Both the position numbers and the translations under genes were made by a program. Shown here piece after piece: positions 52,083 through 61,444 of a stretch of DNA of 64,000 nt. Below the pieces are notes generated by a model. It was given only the letters and a program-made list of their open reading frames with translations, was not told the DNA's origin and did no database searches. The stretch lies in NCBI RefSeq assembly GCF_029265375.1, contig NZ_JAJUJJ010000002.1, positions 1-64,000 of the forward strand, given 5' to 3'. Numbering within the stretch: the stretch's first letter is position 1; each line of letters opens with the position of its first letter. The stretch comes from Nesterenkonia sp. (GTDB taxonomy: Bacteria; Actinomycetota; Actinomycetes; Actinomycetales; Micrococcaceae).

Positions 52083-53735
52083 TCAGTCCTGGCGGCACTG
52101 CTGCGCGGTTGCTTCGGAAATGCGTCCATCGGCGCGGTCCGCTGCGAGCTGCGCTTCCGCACGCTCCTCCGGAGGACCATAGCCGCCGCCGCCCGCTGTC
52201 TCGATCGAGGCGGTCTGTCCCGGCTGCAGGACGGTGTAACCGTGGTCGACGGGCTGTGCGTCCTCGCTAAGAACACATCGGGCAGATTGCCCCGGGCCGC
52301 CTCCAAAGAGCCCCCAGGGCTGCGATTTCTGTCGGCTCGTATCTAACCAGAAGTGGACGTCGGGGGCCTCCACCCGAATCTTGCGCCGGATACCCATGCC
52401 ACCACGGTGGCGTCCTACGCCGCCGGAGTCCTCTATCAGCTCATAGGACTCCACTACCAGTGGGTACTCGGCCTCTAGACTTTCCACCGGCAGGTTGGAG
52501 GTGTTAGTCATGTGCACCTGCACTCCATCGAGGCCGTCTTTGTCATGACAGGCTCCACTGCCGCCCCCGATCGTTTCCAAGTACACGAAGTCTCGACCGC
52601 GGGAAGCGTCATGTCCCGAGAAGTGCACCCCCGTAACGGCTCCGTTTGAGGCTGCAGTCACTCTTTCGGGCAGAGCATCCACGAGAGCACCATGAATGAG
52701 GTCGACGACTCGTTGGCACGTCTCGATACGGCCATTGACTGCCGCTGGCGCCGTGCAGTTGAGGATGGATCCCTCGTCCGCGACGATCGTAACCGGCCGG
52801 TACAGTCCCGCGTTCGGCACGATGTCGGGGTCAATCAGTGTCTTTAAGGTGTAGTAAACCGTCGCATAGAGCCCTGTCCAAACGACATTGACGCTGGCCC
52901 GCACCTGCGGGGGGTTACCTGAGAAGTCGAAGAGCATCTCGTCCCCGCTGATCCGGATCCGGACGCGCAGAGTCAGCTCTTCGTCCAGCTCGGGAGCGTC
53001 GAATAGATCCTCGAAAGTGTACTCACCATCAGGAAACTCAGTGATAGCAGCACGAGTCCTACGCTCGGTGTAGTCAAGAAGGTTCGACGAAACCCCTTCA
53101 ATGACATCTACTCCGTAGCGTGAACAGAGCTCCTGATACCGAGTGATGGCCACGCCCAATGCAGCTTCCTGTGCGCGCAGGTCCGCAGTCCGTTCCTCGG
53201 GGATTTGGCAGTTCAGCAGGATAAGACTGAGTAATTCCTCCTGCTGGACCCCTTCGCGAACCAAATGCACCGGGGGGATGCGGATCGCCTCTTGGAAGAT
53301 GTGCGCGTGCCCACGGTCACCAAAATCCGCATGGTGGGCCAGGGTAGCCGCCCACGCAGAAATTCGACCACCCACGAAGATGGGGGATGCCAGGACGATG
53401 TCGGGCAGGTGCGAGCCGCCTCCGGTGTAGGGATCGTTGCCGATAAAGACATCTCCCTCACGGATATCCGCCTCACTGAAGCGGCCCCTGATGGCACCAA
53501 CGATGCCCATTAGAGAGCCGAGATGCATAGGGGAACCGCCCTCGTCCTGAGCCAGCGCTAGGCCCTCAGCGTCGAAGAGGCCAGCGGTACAGTCCCGTCG
53601 TTCTTTGATATTGGGGGAGAAAGCTGCTTTCACCAATGTCTCGCCCATTTCCTCGACGATGGTAGAGAGAGCTGAGCCCACTACCTCGACGATGACCGGG
53701 TCTAGCTGGCCAGTGGCACGTGCTGAAGTTGTCAT
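52083..53735 (-). CDS. hyuB: Hydantoinase/5-oxoprolinase subunit B
   Basis: A 550-residue protein of the HyuB family, the partner of HyuA. It has the family's VGSALSTIVEEMGETLVKAAFSPNI N-terminus, the FIGNDPYTGGGSHLPDI stretch, and the C-terminal GGVGRHRGGMGIRRKI and GGGYGPPEERA. HyuAB enzymes open cyclic amides (N-methylhydantoin, 5-oxoproline) or carboxylate ketones using ATP. ATG at 53735 overlaps the hyuA stop (ATGA). Last gene of the cluster. Confidence 0.9.
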   Translation of the reverse strand: MTTSARATGQLDPVIVEVVGSALSTIVEEMGETLVKAAFSPNIKERRDCTAGLFDAEGLALAQDEGGSPMHLGSLMGIVGAIRGRFSEADIREGDVFIGNDPYTGGGSHLPDIVLASPIFVGGRISAWAATLAHHADFGDRGHAHIFQEAIRIPPVHLVREGVQQEELLSLILLNCQIPEERTADLRAQEAALGVAITRYQELCSRYGVDVIEGVSSNLLDYTERRTRAAITEFPDGEYTFEDLFDAPELDEELTLRVRIRISGDEMLFDFSGNPPQVRASVNVVWTGLYATVYYTLKTLIDPDIVPNAGLYRPVTIVADEGSILNCTAPAAVNGRIETCQRVVDLIHGALVDALPERVTAASNGAVTGVHFSGHDASRGRDFVYLETIGGGSGACHDKDGLDGVQVHMTNTSNLPVESLEAEYPLVVESYELIEDSGGVGRHRGGMGIRRKIRVEAPDVHFWLDTSRQKSQPWGLFGGGPGQSARCVLSEDAQPVDHGYTVLQPGQTASIETAGGGGYGPPEERAEAQLAADRADGRISEATAQQCRQD

Positions 53736-55789
53736 GCTTCTTCTCCGATCGTAATCACGAGGTTTCGCAGGGAGTCGACGACGCAACGGTCCCCGGGCAA
53801 CAGAATTGTGGTGGTGTCCATCTGCTCGACAACGGCAGGACCTTGAACCACGTTGCCGGGCATCAACTTGCTGCGGTCGTAGACCGTGATGCTGCGGAAT
53901 CCCTCCTTGGGGTCGAAACAGGTCTCACGCGTCCCGATTGCGGCGCCCGAAGGATCTTCCCCGCCCAGTTCGCTATGACGCAGTTCCACGCGAGGGGCGC
54001 TGCCCTGGGCCTCTACTCGGAACGTCACCGCCTCAAGACGGGCTTCCGGTGAGGAGTAGCCATAGACCCGCTCATGCTCTGCGTGGAATGCCTGCGCAAT
54101 GACCTCCATCCCGTCCTCACCTAGTTCTTCTGGCATTTCCACCGGCAACTCGAAGTTCTGACCCGCGTACCGCAAGTCCAACCGGCGTACAAGGCGACGA
54201 CCCTCTTCAGCGACATCCTCCTCGGCGAACCACGCCGCGGCTTCAGCGGAGAGTTCAGCGAAGACGTTAGCTACCTGTGAAGCGGTCTCGTGGGTGAGGC
54301 TCGTGATACGAGTGCGCATGAAGTCTGCCTTCACGTCAGTCATCAGCAACCCCATGGCTGACTGAGCGCCAGGTATCTCGGGAACAACTACGCGGGACAT
54401 CCCCAGTTCCCGGGCGAGTCGGGAAGCGTGCAGCGGTCCAGCTCCTCCAAAAGGCACCAGAGCATAGTCCCGAGGGTCGTAGCCCTTCTGCACCGAGACC
54501 ACCCGCAAGGCACGCGCCATATTGGCTGTGACGACGCGGAGTATCCCCAAGGCGGTTTCCTCCACGGAGAGGCCGAGGGGATCTGCGAGGCGACGCACGG
54601 CATCAACAGACTTCTCGCGGTCAATCTTCATCTGCCCGTTGAGCAGATATTCAGGGTTGAGCATCTGCAGGACCACATTGGCGTCGGTAACTGCTGCGCG
54701 CTCACCATTGCCATAGCAAGCCGGCCCCGGGAACGCGCCCGCGCTCTCCGGGCCCACGCGCAGGTGACCACCCGTGTCGATCCATCCCAGAGAGCCTCCC
54801 CCAGCCCCGACGGTATGGATGTCCAACATCGGCGACCGAATAGGCCGGCCGTCCAGCTCCATGCCAGAAGTGACCTTGGGACGCCCCCCTTGGACCAGCG
54901 AGATGTCCGAAGACGTACCACCCATGTCGAAGGTGATGATGTCATCAAAGCCCGCGGCAGAGCAGATCTGCGCCGCCCCGACTACACCCGTGCTCGGGCC
55001 TGAGAGGACCAAGCGCACCGGCATGGCCTCGGCAGTCGCGAAGGGAATGACTCCGCCGTTGCTCTGAGTGATGTGTGGAACGGCGGTGAGGCCTTCGGCG
55101 GCAAGCTTCTCTCGCAGAGCCGCAAGGTAGCGGTAAACGACAGGTCCAACATATGCATTGGTGACCACGGTAGAAAGCCGCTCATACTCACGGAACTCCG
55201 GCAGCACCTCACTAGACAGGGAGACGTAAGCCTCGGGATGCTCTTCCCGGATGATGTCAGCGATGCGCCGTTCATGCTTCGGGTCCACATAGCTGTAAAG
55301 CAGGCAAACGGCCACCGCTTCAACACCGGCAGACTTCAGCTGCCGTGCCGCTTCGCGAACCTCGCCCTCGTCAAGCTCCCTCTCCACCTCGCCTGTGCTG
55401 CGCAGGCGTTCTGCCACCTCGAAACGGTGCCTCCGAGCCACGAATGGGGCGGGCTTATCAGCACGGGCGTCGTACATATCGGGGCGTCTGCCACGTCCCA
55501 ACTCAAGAAGGTCCCGGAACCCTTCGGTAGTGATCAGCCCGGTGAGCACGCCGTTGCCGGTGAGCAGCGTGTTGGTACCGACTGTGGTGCCATGGGCGAA
55601 GTAGTTGACCTCGCTAATATTTCGGCCCCCGATCTGATCAAGGATCTCGGAAACGCCACGTAGGATCGCCCGGCCCGGATCGTCGGGGGTGCTGGATACC
55701 TTACGCACATGCACATGCTGGGTAACGTCGTCGAAGGCGACGACGTCGGTAAACGTCCCACCTGTGTCGACACCGATACGAAGACTCAT
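53732..55789 (-). CDS. hyuA: Hydantoinase/5-oxoprolinase subunit A
   Basis: A 685-residue ATPase subunit. The N-terminal actin-like fold has RIGVDTGGTFTDVVAFDD; TTVGTNTLLTG, MGGTSSDISLVQGG and GGGSLGWID follow; the C-terminus carries the AEGLEAVTF-like end domain. Together with HyuB it performs ATP-dependent cyclic amide hydrolysis. It is coupled both to the PfkB gene (ATGA at 55786-55789) and to hyuB, so the kinase and the hydrolase are made together. Hydantoin, 5-oxoproline or imidazolinone are all possible substrates. Confidence 0.92.
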   Translation of the reverse strand: MSLRIGVDTGGTFTDVVAFDDVTQHVHVRKVSSTPDDPGRAILRGVSEILDQIGGRNISEVNYFAHGTTVGTNTLLTGNGVLTGLITTEGFRDLLELGRGRRPDMYDARADKPAPFVARRHRFEVAERLRSTGEVERELDEGEVREAARQLKSAGVEAVAVCLLYSYVDPKHERRIADIIREEHPEAYVSLSSEVLPEFREYERLSTVVTNAYVGPVVYRYLAALREKLAAEGLTAVPHITQSNGGVIPFATAEAMPVRLVLSGPSTGVVGAAQICSAAGFDDIITFDMGGTSSDISLVQGGRPKVTSGMELDGRPIRSPMLDIHTVGAGGGSLGWIDTGGHLRVGPESAGAFPGPACYGNGERAAVTDANVVLQMLNPEYLLNGQMKIDREKSVDAVRRLADPLGLSVEETALGILRVVTANMARALRVVSVQKGYDPRDYALVPFGGAGPLHASRLARELGMSRVVVPEIPGAQSAMGLLMTDVKADFMRTRITSLTHETASQVANVFAELSAEAAAWFAEEDVAEEGRRLVRRLDLRYAGQNFELPVEMPEELGEDGMEVIAQAFHAEHERVYGYSSPEARLEAVTFRVEAQGSAPRVELRHSELGGEDPSGAAIGTRETCFDPKEGFRSITVYDRSKLMPGNVVQGPAVVEQMDTTTILLPGDRCVVDSLRNLVITIGEEA

Positions 55790-56622
55790 GAGTTGACTAC
55801 CTTCGGGTCTGTTTCGGATACGGGATGATAGGAGATCGGATGTCCGAATGCTCCGTGGATGAGGCATACCTGGGCCGCATGGGCACTCGCCGAGGCAGCT
55901 ACCGTTTTGGCATCACGGCCACTGAGCAGACCTACCAGCACCGAGGCTATGAAGGCGTCCCCCGCCCCCAGGGTGTCAATCACAGCCACCCGCTCAGCTT
56001 TCTGGAACAGCACACCTTCCGGAGTGCCCAGGTAGGCCCCCTCACCCCCACGCGTGGCGATGACGTTCTTGGTACCCCGTTCCAGCATTGCCTCTACCAG
56101 CTCGAGGGATTCCTCCCGTGAAAGATGGTTTGTCGAGAAGCTAGCCAAAAAGAGGTGCTGGGCCAGCTCTACCGACTCTTTGAGAGTGAAGCGGCTGCCG
56201 AAGTCAAAGGACACTTTCGATTGTCCTGCCATTTCGGGAATGTTCGACCGCAGCGACCCGGTGTACGCCGTATGGACCGTGTCAAAGTTCGCCATAGCCT
56301 TCAGTTGGCTTTGGTTCAGGTCGAAGGGCTGGACGGATCGATCGGAGCCAACAAACACCCGGTCCGTATCCACGATCTCGACCTCGGCATAAGCGTTGTG
56401 ACCGTGAGCCACCTCTGTCAGGTCAGTGGAGACGCCCTCCACCTCCAGCGCCCGCTTCAGATGCCTGCCGCCCTCGTCATCTCCCAACACGCCCATGTAT
56501 GCCGCACGGGCTCCGAGCCGGGAGGCGAAGACGGCGACGTTGACCGCGTTGCCACCGGGGTAGCCGACGCCTAGGCGCCTGTAACGGTCGATGACGTTGT
56601 CGCCGGCTCCGAGGATCTTCAT
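55786..56622 (-). CDS. PfkB sugar kinase, FrlD-like
   Basis: A 278-residue ribokinase-family enzyme. N-terminal MKILGAGDNVIDRY and LGVGYPGGNAVNVAVFASRL match fructoselysine 6-kinase FrlD better than ribokinase; the C-terminal anion hole and base is in VIDTLGAGDAFIASVLVG (D of GAGD). It probably phosphorylates the sugar carbon 6 of an Amadori compound for the SIS deglycase encoded just upstream (TAATG overlap). Confidence 0.85.
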   Translation of the reverse strand: MKILGAGDNVIDRYRRLGVGYPGGNAVNVAVFASRLGARAAYMGVLGDDEGGRHLKRALEVEGVSTDLTEVAHGHNAYAEVEIVDTDRVFVGSDRSVQPFDLNQSQLKAMANFDTVHTAYTGSLRSNIPEMAGQSKVSFDFGSRFTLKESVELAQHLFLASFSTNHLSREESLELVEAMLERGTKNVIATRGGEGAYLGTPEGVLFQKAERVAVIDTLGAGDAFIASVLVGLLSGRDAKTVAASASAHAAQVCLIHGAFGHPISYHPVSETDPKVVNS

Positions 56623-57641
56623 TAGTACTGCACCTTGTACATGTATCGACGGACAGAGGTGTCATGCCCACGACGGGCAGCAACGTGGTCGAGCACCCGA
56701 CGTTCGGCACTCATGAGGGCGATGACGCTCAGGTCTTCACGAGCCTGCCCTTCGATGCCTGGGAGGCTGAACTCCTTGGTATCGACCACACCCAGCTTAG
56801 ACGTGTACTTCTGGCCGAACGTGACGACGCGCTCCCCCAAAGGACGGCTGCTGTCCTCTGCCAAGAGGGCGATAAGGGGAGTCTCCTCAAGGATCATCTC
56901 GAAAGGCCCGTGGAAGAAGTCCCCTCCGTTGATCGCTGCGGAGTTCATCCACTGCATCTCCTGGAAATAACACCAGGCCATCATCTTGGCCATACCGTAG
57001 GCCGGCCCCGCGCCGACGACATAGGAAAGCGGCGAGTCCTCCAGAACGTCGGCGATGCGCTCTCCAGCGATAGCCACCTCATCCTTGACGAGACGCAGAG
57101 CTTTAGGAAGGGCCGGCAGTGCAGCGCGCAGCGTAGCCGCCCGGTCCTCTGCGCCGAACGCCTCGAGCAGCGCCAGTGCGATCTGCTCGTTATGCACCAG
57201 CTTGGGCTCGGTAATGGAGATGGTGTCCGGATAATCCAGGTGAACGTCCCCCACGCGAGACAACCCGCTGTCGCCTTCGCGGGCGATCACCGCGACAGTA
57301 GCACCTCGTTCCTTGGCGAACTCTGCCGCGGCAACGGTTTCCGGAGTGTTGCCGGAGTGGGAAGCAGGCACGACCAGGGCTGTCTCGTCAATTCCCTGGG
57401 GATCTCGGGAGGTAAATTCGGCGCTGGTCAGGCGTTGTACTGACAACCCACGCGCATAACGGTCAAGGAGATCAAAAGCCGGGTAGGTTCCAAAGTGCGA
57501 GCCGCCGCATCCGACGAGGAACACCTTGTCCACACCCTTCTCCACCGCCTGAGCCACAATGGCCCGGGCCTTGTCGTTTTGGTCCAGGGCGTGCTGAACA
57601 CACGCCTCAAAGTCGTCAGGGACGGGAATGATTTCGCTCAT
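56622..57641 (-). CDS. SIS-domain deglycase, FrlB-like
   Basis: A 339-residue protein with two SIS domains. The first has FLVGCGGSHFGTYPAFDLL and VVPASHSGNTPETVA, the second GGDFFHGPFEMILEE, as in fructoselysine-6-phosphate deglycase FrlB. FrlB removes the amino acid from the phosphorylated Amadori product, giving glucose 6-phosphate and a free amino acid. ATG at 57641 with AAAGGA twelve bases upstream. First gene of the FrlB-FrlD-HyuA-HyuB unit; a LacI-type operator lies 40 bp upstream. Confidence 0.88.
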   Translation of the reverse strand: MSEIIPVPDDFEACVQHALDQNDKARAIVAQAVEKGVDKVFLVGCGGSHFGTYPAFDLLDRYARGLSVQRLTSAEFTSRDPQGIDETALVVPASHSGNTPETVAAAEFAKERGATVAVIAREGDSGLSRVGDVHLDYPDTISITEPKLVHNEQIALALLEAFGAEDRAATLRAALPALPKALRLVKDEVAIAGERIADVLEDSPLSYVVGAGPAYGMAKMMAWCYFQEMQWMNSAAINGGDFFHGPFEMILEETPLIALLAEDSSRPLGERVVTFGQKYTSKLGVVDTKEFSLPGIEGQAREDLSVIALMSAERRVLDHVAARRGHDTSVRRYMYKVQY

Positions 57642-57680
57642 GAGCGCTATGAATCCTTTGAAACAGGGAAAGATGAACAG

Positions 57681-57732
57681 TTGGGAGCGTTCCCAACGCA
57701 TATAGCCTTACCTACTTTGGGAACGGTGTCAA
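57681..57732 (-). promoter_or_regulatory. LacI-type operator with TTGACA promoter upstream of the SIS gene
   Basis: TTGGGAGCGTTCCCAA (57681-57696) is a 16-bp dyad, imperfect at one pair, with the central CG typical of LacI/GalR sites. Related half-sites TTGGGAACG (57717-57725) and TTGGAACG follow. On the - strand TTGACA (57732-57727) could be a -35; a -10 at normal spacing is poor, so the promoter core is uncertain. Confidence 0.6.
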
Positions 57733-58023
57733 CTGTTGGAACGAGCTGATTGAGCAAGTTCTTGCACCCCCTTGGGACAACCGAAGATTCGCCTTACGAA
57801 CGTCAAGAAGGCACTTCTCCAGCGGACTGGACCGCGGGGTGAGCGACTCGCGACCGCACGGCGCGCAGGGAAAGACCCCATGGTCCACATCAAAGGCATG
57901 GACAATAAAGGGCGAGAATTGAGACCGTTACCAGGGTGAAGCCTGCCCGGACACAGTCAAGATAGTGCCCCAAATGTAATGGCGCCACATCATAGTGCGG
58001 GACCCCTCCGCCTGCGCGATTCC
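57733..58023. other. Gene-free stretch between the two halves of the catabolic cluster
   Basis: About 290 bp between the LacI-type site and the end of the fused ATPase gene. No protein-coding frame with coding character, tRNA or terminator hairpin was seen. It separates transporter genes from catabolic genes, which may be separate transcripts. Confidence 0.6.
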
Positions 58024-59688
58024 TTATGCAACCGCAGCGGAACGCCGTGCACGCTGCACCACCGGGTCGGGAACCGGCGCCGCATCGATCAGCTTCTGGG
58101 TATAAGTCTCCGTGGGAGTACGGAGAACATCTGCAGTCCTGCCACTCTCCACCAGCTGCCCCTTCTGGAGCACCCCCACATGGTCCGCCAGGAGTTCAAC
58201 TACAGCGAGATCGTGGCTGATGAATAAGCAGGAAAATCCGAGCCTTTCCTGCAGTTCCTGGAAGATCTCCAAAACTGCTGCTTGGACTGATACGTCAAGC
58301 GCTGATGTCGGCTCGTCAGCGATGAGCACGGAAGGTTCCAGCGCCAGAGCACGGGCGATACCGATTCGCTGGCGTTGTCCCCCTGAAAGCTCGTGAGGGA
58401 AGCGCGACGCCCATTCCGCTGGAAGCTTGACCATCCGCAGCAGCTCGGCCACTCGGTCCCGGCGTTCCCCAGCGCTCATGCCTTTCCTCTGGACCACCAT
58501 GGGCTCGGCGATCGATTCCCCGATACTCACCCGTGGATTGAGAGAGGAAGCTGGGTCCTGGAACACCATGCCGTATTGGCTTCGCAACTCCTGAGCTTTG
58601 CCCCTGGCCCCGACGGCGATGCCGTTGATCCTAATCGAGCCGGACTCCACGGGAGCCAATCCCACCACTGCTTTGCCAATAGTGCTCTTGCCCGACCCAG
58701 ACTCACCTACCAACCCTAGGATCTGGCCTTGCGGGATGGTCAGGCTAACGTCCTTGACCGCCTGGAACCCGGGACGACCCCAGCGTCCGGGATAGCGCAC
58801 ATGCAGGGCTTGGATGTCGAGGGCCGCGGTGGTCCCGGCATCCTCCTGGTGAGGCACGGGAGTCGGTTCGGGGTCGATGATGGACTCAATGCGCGGGACC
58901 GCTGCAAGCAGGGCACGGGTGTATTCATGCTCCGGCGAAGCGAAGAGACTACGCACCTCGGCGCGCTCGACGATTTCGCCATGTCGCATGACTATGACGT
59001 CATCGGCCATATCGGCGACGACTCCCATGTCATGCGTGATCAGCACGATGGCCATATCCATCTCAGTCTGGAGACGACGAAGCAGAGCAAGAATCTCTGC
59101 CTGCACTGTGACATCGAGCGCCGTAGTAGGTTCATCTGCAATGAGCACCGACGGGTTCTTGGAGATCGCTATGGCAATCATTGCCCTCTGCCGCTGCCCA
59201 CCGGAAAGCTGATGGGGGAAGCTCTTGATCCGACGCTCCGGTTCCGGGATTCCTACCAGTTTCAAGAGCTCCACGGCCCGCGCTCTCGCCTGCGCGGAGG
59301 GGACTTTCTCGTGAGCCTGCAGTGCATCGACGATCTGCCGCCCAATGGTGAAGACCGGATTCAGCGCCGTCATCGGTTCCTGAAAAATCATCGCAACGTC
59401 GTTGCCCCGGACTGCTCGCAGGCGCTCCTTGGAGGCACTGACGAGGTCCTCCCCACGCAACAACGCTTCGCCTTCGCGCACCGCGTTGGAGGGCAGCAGG
59501 TCTAACACCGCCATAGAGGTGACTGACTTGCCAGAGCCAGACTCTCCCACAATCGCCAAGGTCTTCCCGGGCTCGACAGCAAAGGACACTTCACGAGTAA
59601 CCCAGGTGGTGTCGTCATCCTTGTTGAATCCGACACTAAGGTTGCGCACTTCGAGAACCGGTGGAACTGTCTGGGTCTGCATTTTCAC
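58024..59688 (-). CDS. Dipeptide/oligopeptide-type ABC importer ATPase, fused DppD-DppF
   Basis: A 554-residue double ATPase. Domain 1 has Walker A GESGSGKSV, signature LSGGQRQR and Walker B VLIADEPTTALDV; domain 2 has GESGSGKST, LSGGQRQR and VLIADEPTSALDV. Both are intact, unlike the two asymmetric systems elsewhere in this window. It powers the permeases encoded upstream. Start: GTG at 59688 overlaps the TIM-barrel stop (GTGA); ATG at 59682 is the alternative, ten bases after AGGAGG. Confidence 0.93.
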   Translation of the reverse strand: MKMQTQTVPPVLEVRNLSVGFNKDDDTTWVTREVSFAVEPGKTLAIVGESGSGKSVTSMAVLDLLPSNAVREGEALLRGEDLVSASKERLRAVRGNDVAMIFQEPMTALNPVFTIGRQIVDALQAHEKVPSAQARARAVELLKLVGIPEPERRIKSFPHQLSGGQRQRAMIAIAISKNPSVLIADEPTTALDVTVQAEILALLRRLQTEMDMAIVLITHDMGVVADMADDVIVMRHGEIVERAEVRSLFASPEHEYTRALLAAVPRIESIIDPEPTPVPHQEDAGTTAALDIQALHVRYPGRWGRPGFQAVKDVSLTIPQGQILGLVGESGSGKSTIGKAVVGLAPVESGSIRINGIAVGARGKAQELRSQYGMVFQDPASSLNPRVSIGESIAEPMVVQRKGMSAGERRDRVAELLRMVKLPAEWASRFPHELSGGQRQRIGIARALALEPSVLIADEPTSALDVSVQAAVLEIFQELQERLGFSCLFISHDLAVVELLADHVGVLQKGQLVESGRTADVLRTPTETYTQKLIDAAPVPDPVVQRARRSAAVA

Positions 59689-60557
59689 TTATCCTCCTCA
59701 AGAAATCCCGCCTCGCGGGCCGCTCGGCGCAAGTTCTCGGTGCCATAGACACAGACATCTTGACTGCTAGCGAGGGAGCGCCATGTGTGTGTTCTGGTTG
59801 CCATAGTTGGCAAGGTCACAGGGAAGTGTTCGTATACCAGCAATCCTGAGTAATCGATGTCCCGAAGAGCGGCGAAGACTGAACGCCAGGGCACCTGGCC
59901 GGTTCCAGGGACCCCTCGATTACTCTCCACCACGTGTACGTGCTTAAGTCGCTCTCCCACCAGGCGAATAGCCTCGGCGGGGTCTGTCTCTTCGATGTTC
60001 ATATGAAAGGTGTCCAACTGGACTGCAATATGGGTCGAGCCCACCGCATCAGACAGCTGGACGGCGTCCTCGGCAGAGTTGAGGAAATACCCTGAGTAGC
60101 GGCTCACCGGCTCGAGGGTAAGGGTGATGCCGTACTCCTCAGCCAAGGGGGCCACCTGCTGGAGTGCCTGCACAGATCTCTCCCACTCTTCGGTGGTTCG
60201 CCCCCGACCGGCAAAGACTCCGTTAGCGGAGTGGATTCCTCCGGCGATAGTCGAAGCCCCGAGTCTCGATGCAAGACGAATGCACCTTTCGAGATGCGCT
60301 ATCCCGCGACTTCTGATTTCAGGGTCGTCGCTGATGGTCGAAGCGTCAGCCGCCAGGGCAGTGCCAAGGACCACCTGCAGGCCAGTCCGATCTGCGGCCT
60401 CAAGCACCTCTTGCTCCGGAAAGTTTCCGGGGTCGGCCACATGAACTTCCACAGCATGGAGACCGCACCGGGCCACCTCATCGAACACCAACCCAGGATC
60501 CTCTGCGATGTCATGGACGAACATCTGGCTGTGCGCTCCGAGCCTTATCCCGTTCAT
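59685..60557 (-). CDS. Sugar-phosphate isomerase/epimerase TIM barrel, FrlC-like
   Basis: A 290-residue TIM-barrel protein with metal-ligand motifs HAVEVHVADP, LTLEPVSRY, AVQLDTFHMNIEE and KHVHVVESNRG. The family includes FrlC, which epimerises psicoselysine to fructoselysine, tagatose 3-epimerases and IolE. Placed in an operon that also encodes FrlB- and FrlD-like enzymes, an epimerase for an imported Amadori isomer is the most economical reading. Start ATG 60557 has AGGG nine bases upstream; ATG 60566 is in frame but with its site one base away. Confidence 0.8.
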   Translation of the reverse strand: MNGIRLGAHSQMFVHDIAEDPGLVFDEVARCGLHAVEVHVADPGNFPEQEVLEAADRTGLQVVLGTALAADASTISDDPEIRSRGIAHLERCIRLASRLGASTIAGGIHSANGVFAGRGRTTEEWERSVQALQQVAPLAEEYGITLTLEPVSRYSGYFLNSAEDAVQLSDAVGSTHIAVQLDTFHMNIEETDPAEAIRLVGERLKHVHVVESNRGVPGTGQVPWRSVFAALRDIDYSGLLVYEHFPVTLPTMATRTHTWRSLASSQDVCVYGTENLRRAAREAGFLEEDK

Positions 60558-60568
60558 TCCTGTCATCC

Positions 60569-61444
60569 CTAGGCCACCGTAGCCTTGGGAGCCTGTCGGA
60601 CAGCCCCTCGCTTGCGTGAACGCCGTGGGTCCAAAGACTTCTCCAGTGCATCGGCCAGGACAGAGAAACACAGGACGGTGGCAACGACGGCCGCACTGCT
60701 GAAGAAGAGCAGACCAGGGGATGTCATCATGATGGCCTGGCCCTCGGCGATCATTCCGCCCCATGACGGGGTAGGGGGCACCACGCCCAGTCCTAGGTAA
60801 CTCAGTCCCGAGGACAGGAGCATGGAGGTTGCCACCGTCATGGAAAGTTGGACCAGGACAGGCGGCAAGGCTCCAGGCAGGATGACCAGGAAGAGCACAC
60901 GCAGTGAGGAACTGCCCATCACCCGGCTGGCCTGCACGTACTCCAAGTTGCTGATGGTCAGCACCTCGCCGTAAACGACGCGGGCGAACTGCGGCGCGAA
61001 CAGAATGCCCATTGTCAGGATGAGAGTCAGCGATCCCGGCCCGAACAGCGTGACCACCAGTAGAGCAAAGACGATCGGAGGGAAGGCCAGGATCACTTCG
61101 ATACCACGCATTGCGAGCATTCGGGGAAACCCCTTGGTCGTCCCGCCGATGAGCCCGATGACGACACCGAGCACGGCCGCCAGAGCAGCAGCGCCGAAGG
61201 ATACGAGCAGGTCCACCCGAGCTCCAGTGATCAGACGGGAGAATATGTCCCGTCCAAACTGATCGGTACCGAGCAGATGGTCTGCTTCAGGAGAGATGAG
61301 ACGCTCATTGCCGTGTGCAACGGGGCTGTGCGGAGCCAACCACGGGGCCAGCAAGGCACCAGCGACGAGAAGCGCTAAGAAGAGCGCTGCAAGGAAATTA
61401 CCGGGAGACTTCAGCTCGCGGAGGAAAGCGGCCAGTCGGTTCAT
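60569..61444 (-). CDS. Peptide-type ABC importer permease, DppC-like
   Basis: A 291-residue inner-membrane permease with about six helices. The N-terminal DppC signature LLGTDQFGRDIFSRLITGAR is present, as is the EAA-loop region EYVQASRVMGSSSLRVLF. Overlaps the DppB stop by one base (TGATG). The C-terminal tail is basic (RRSRKRG). Confidence 0.93.
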   Translation of the reverse strand: MNRLAAFLRELKSPGNFLAALFLALLVAGALLAPWLAPHSPVAHGNERLISPEADHLLGTDQFGRDIFSRLITGARVDLLVSFGAAALAAVLGVVIGLIGGTTKGFPRMLAMRGIEVILAFPPIVFALLVVTLFGPGSLTLILTMGILFAPQFARVVYGEVLTISNLEYVQASRVMGSSSLRVLFLVILPGALPPVLVQLSMTVATSMLLSSGLSYLGLGVVPPTPSWGGMIAEGQAIMMTSPGLLFFSSAAVVATVLCFSVLADALEKSLDPRRSRKRGAVRQAPKATVA

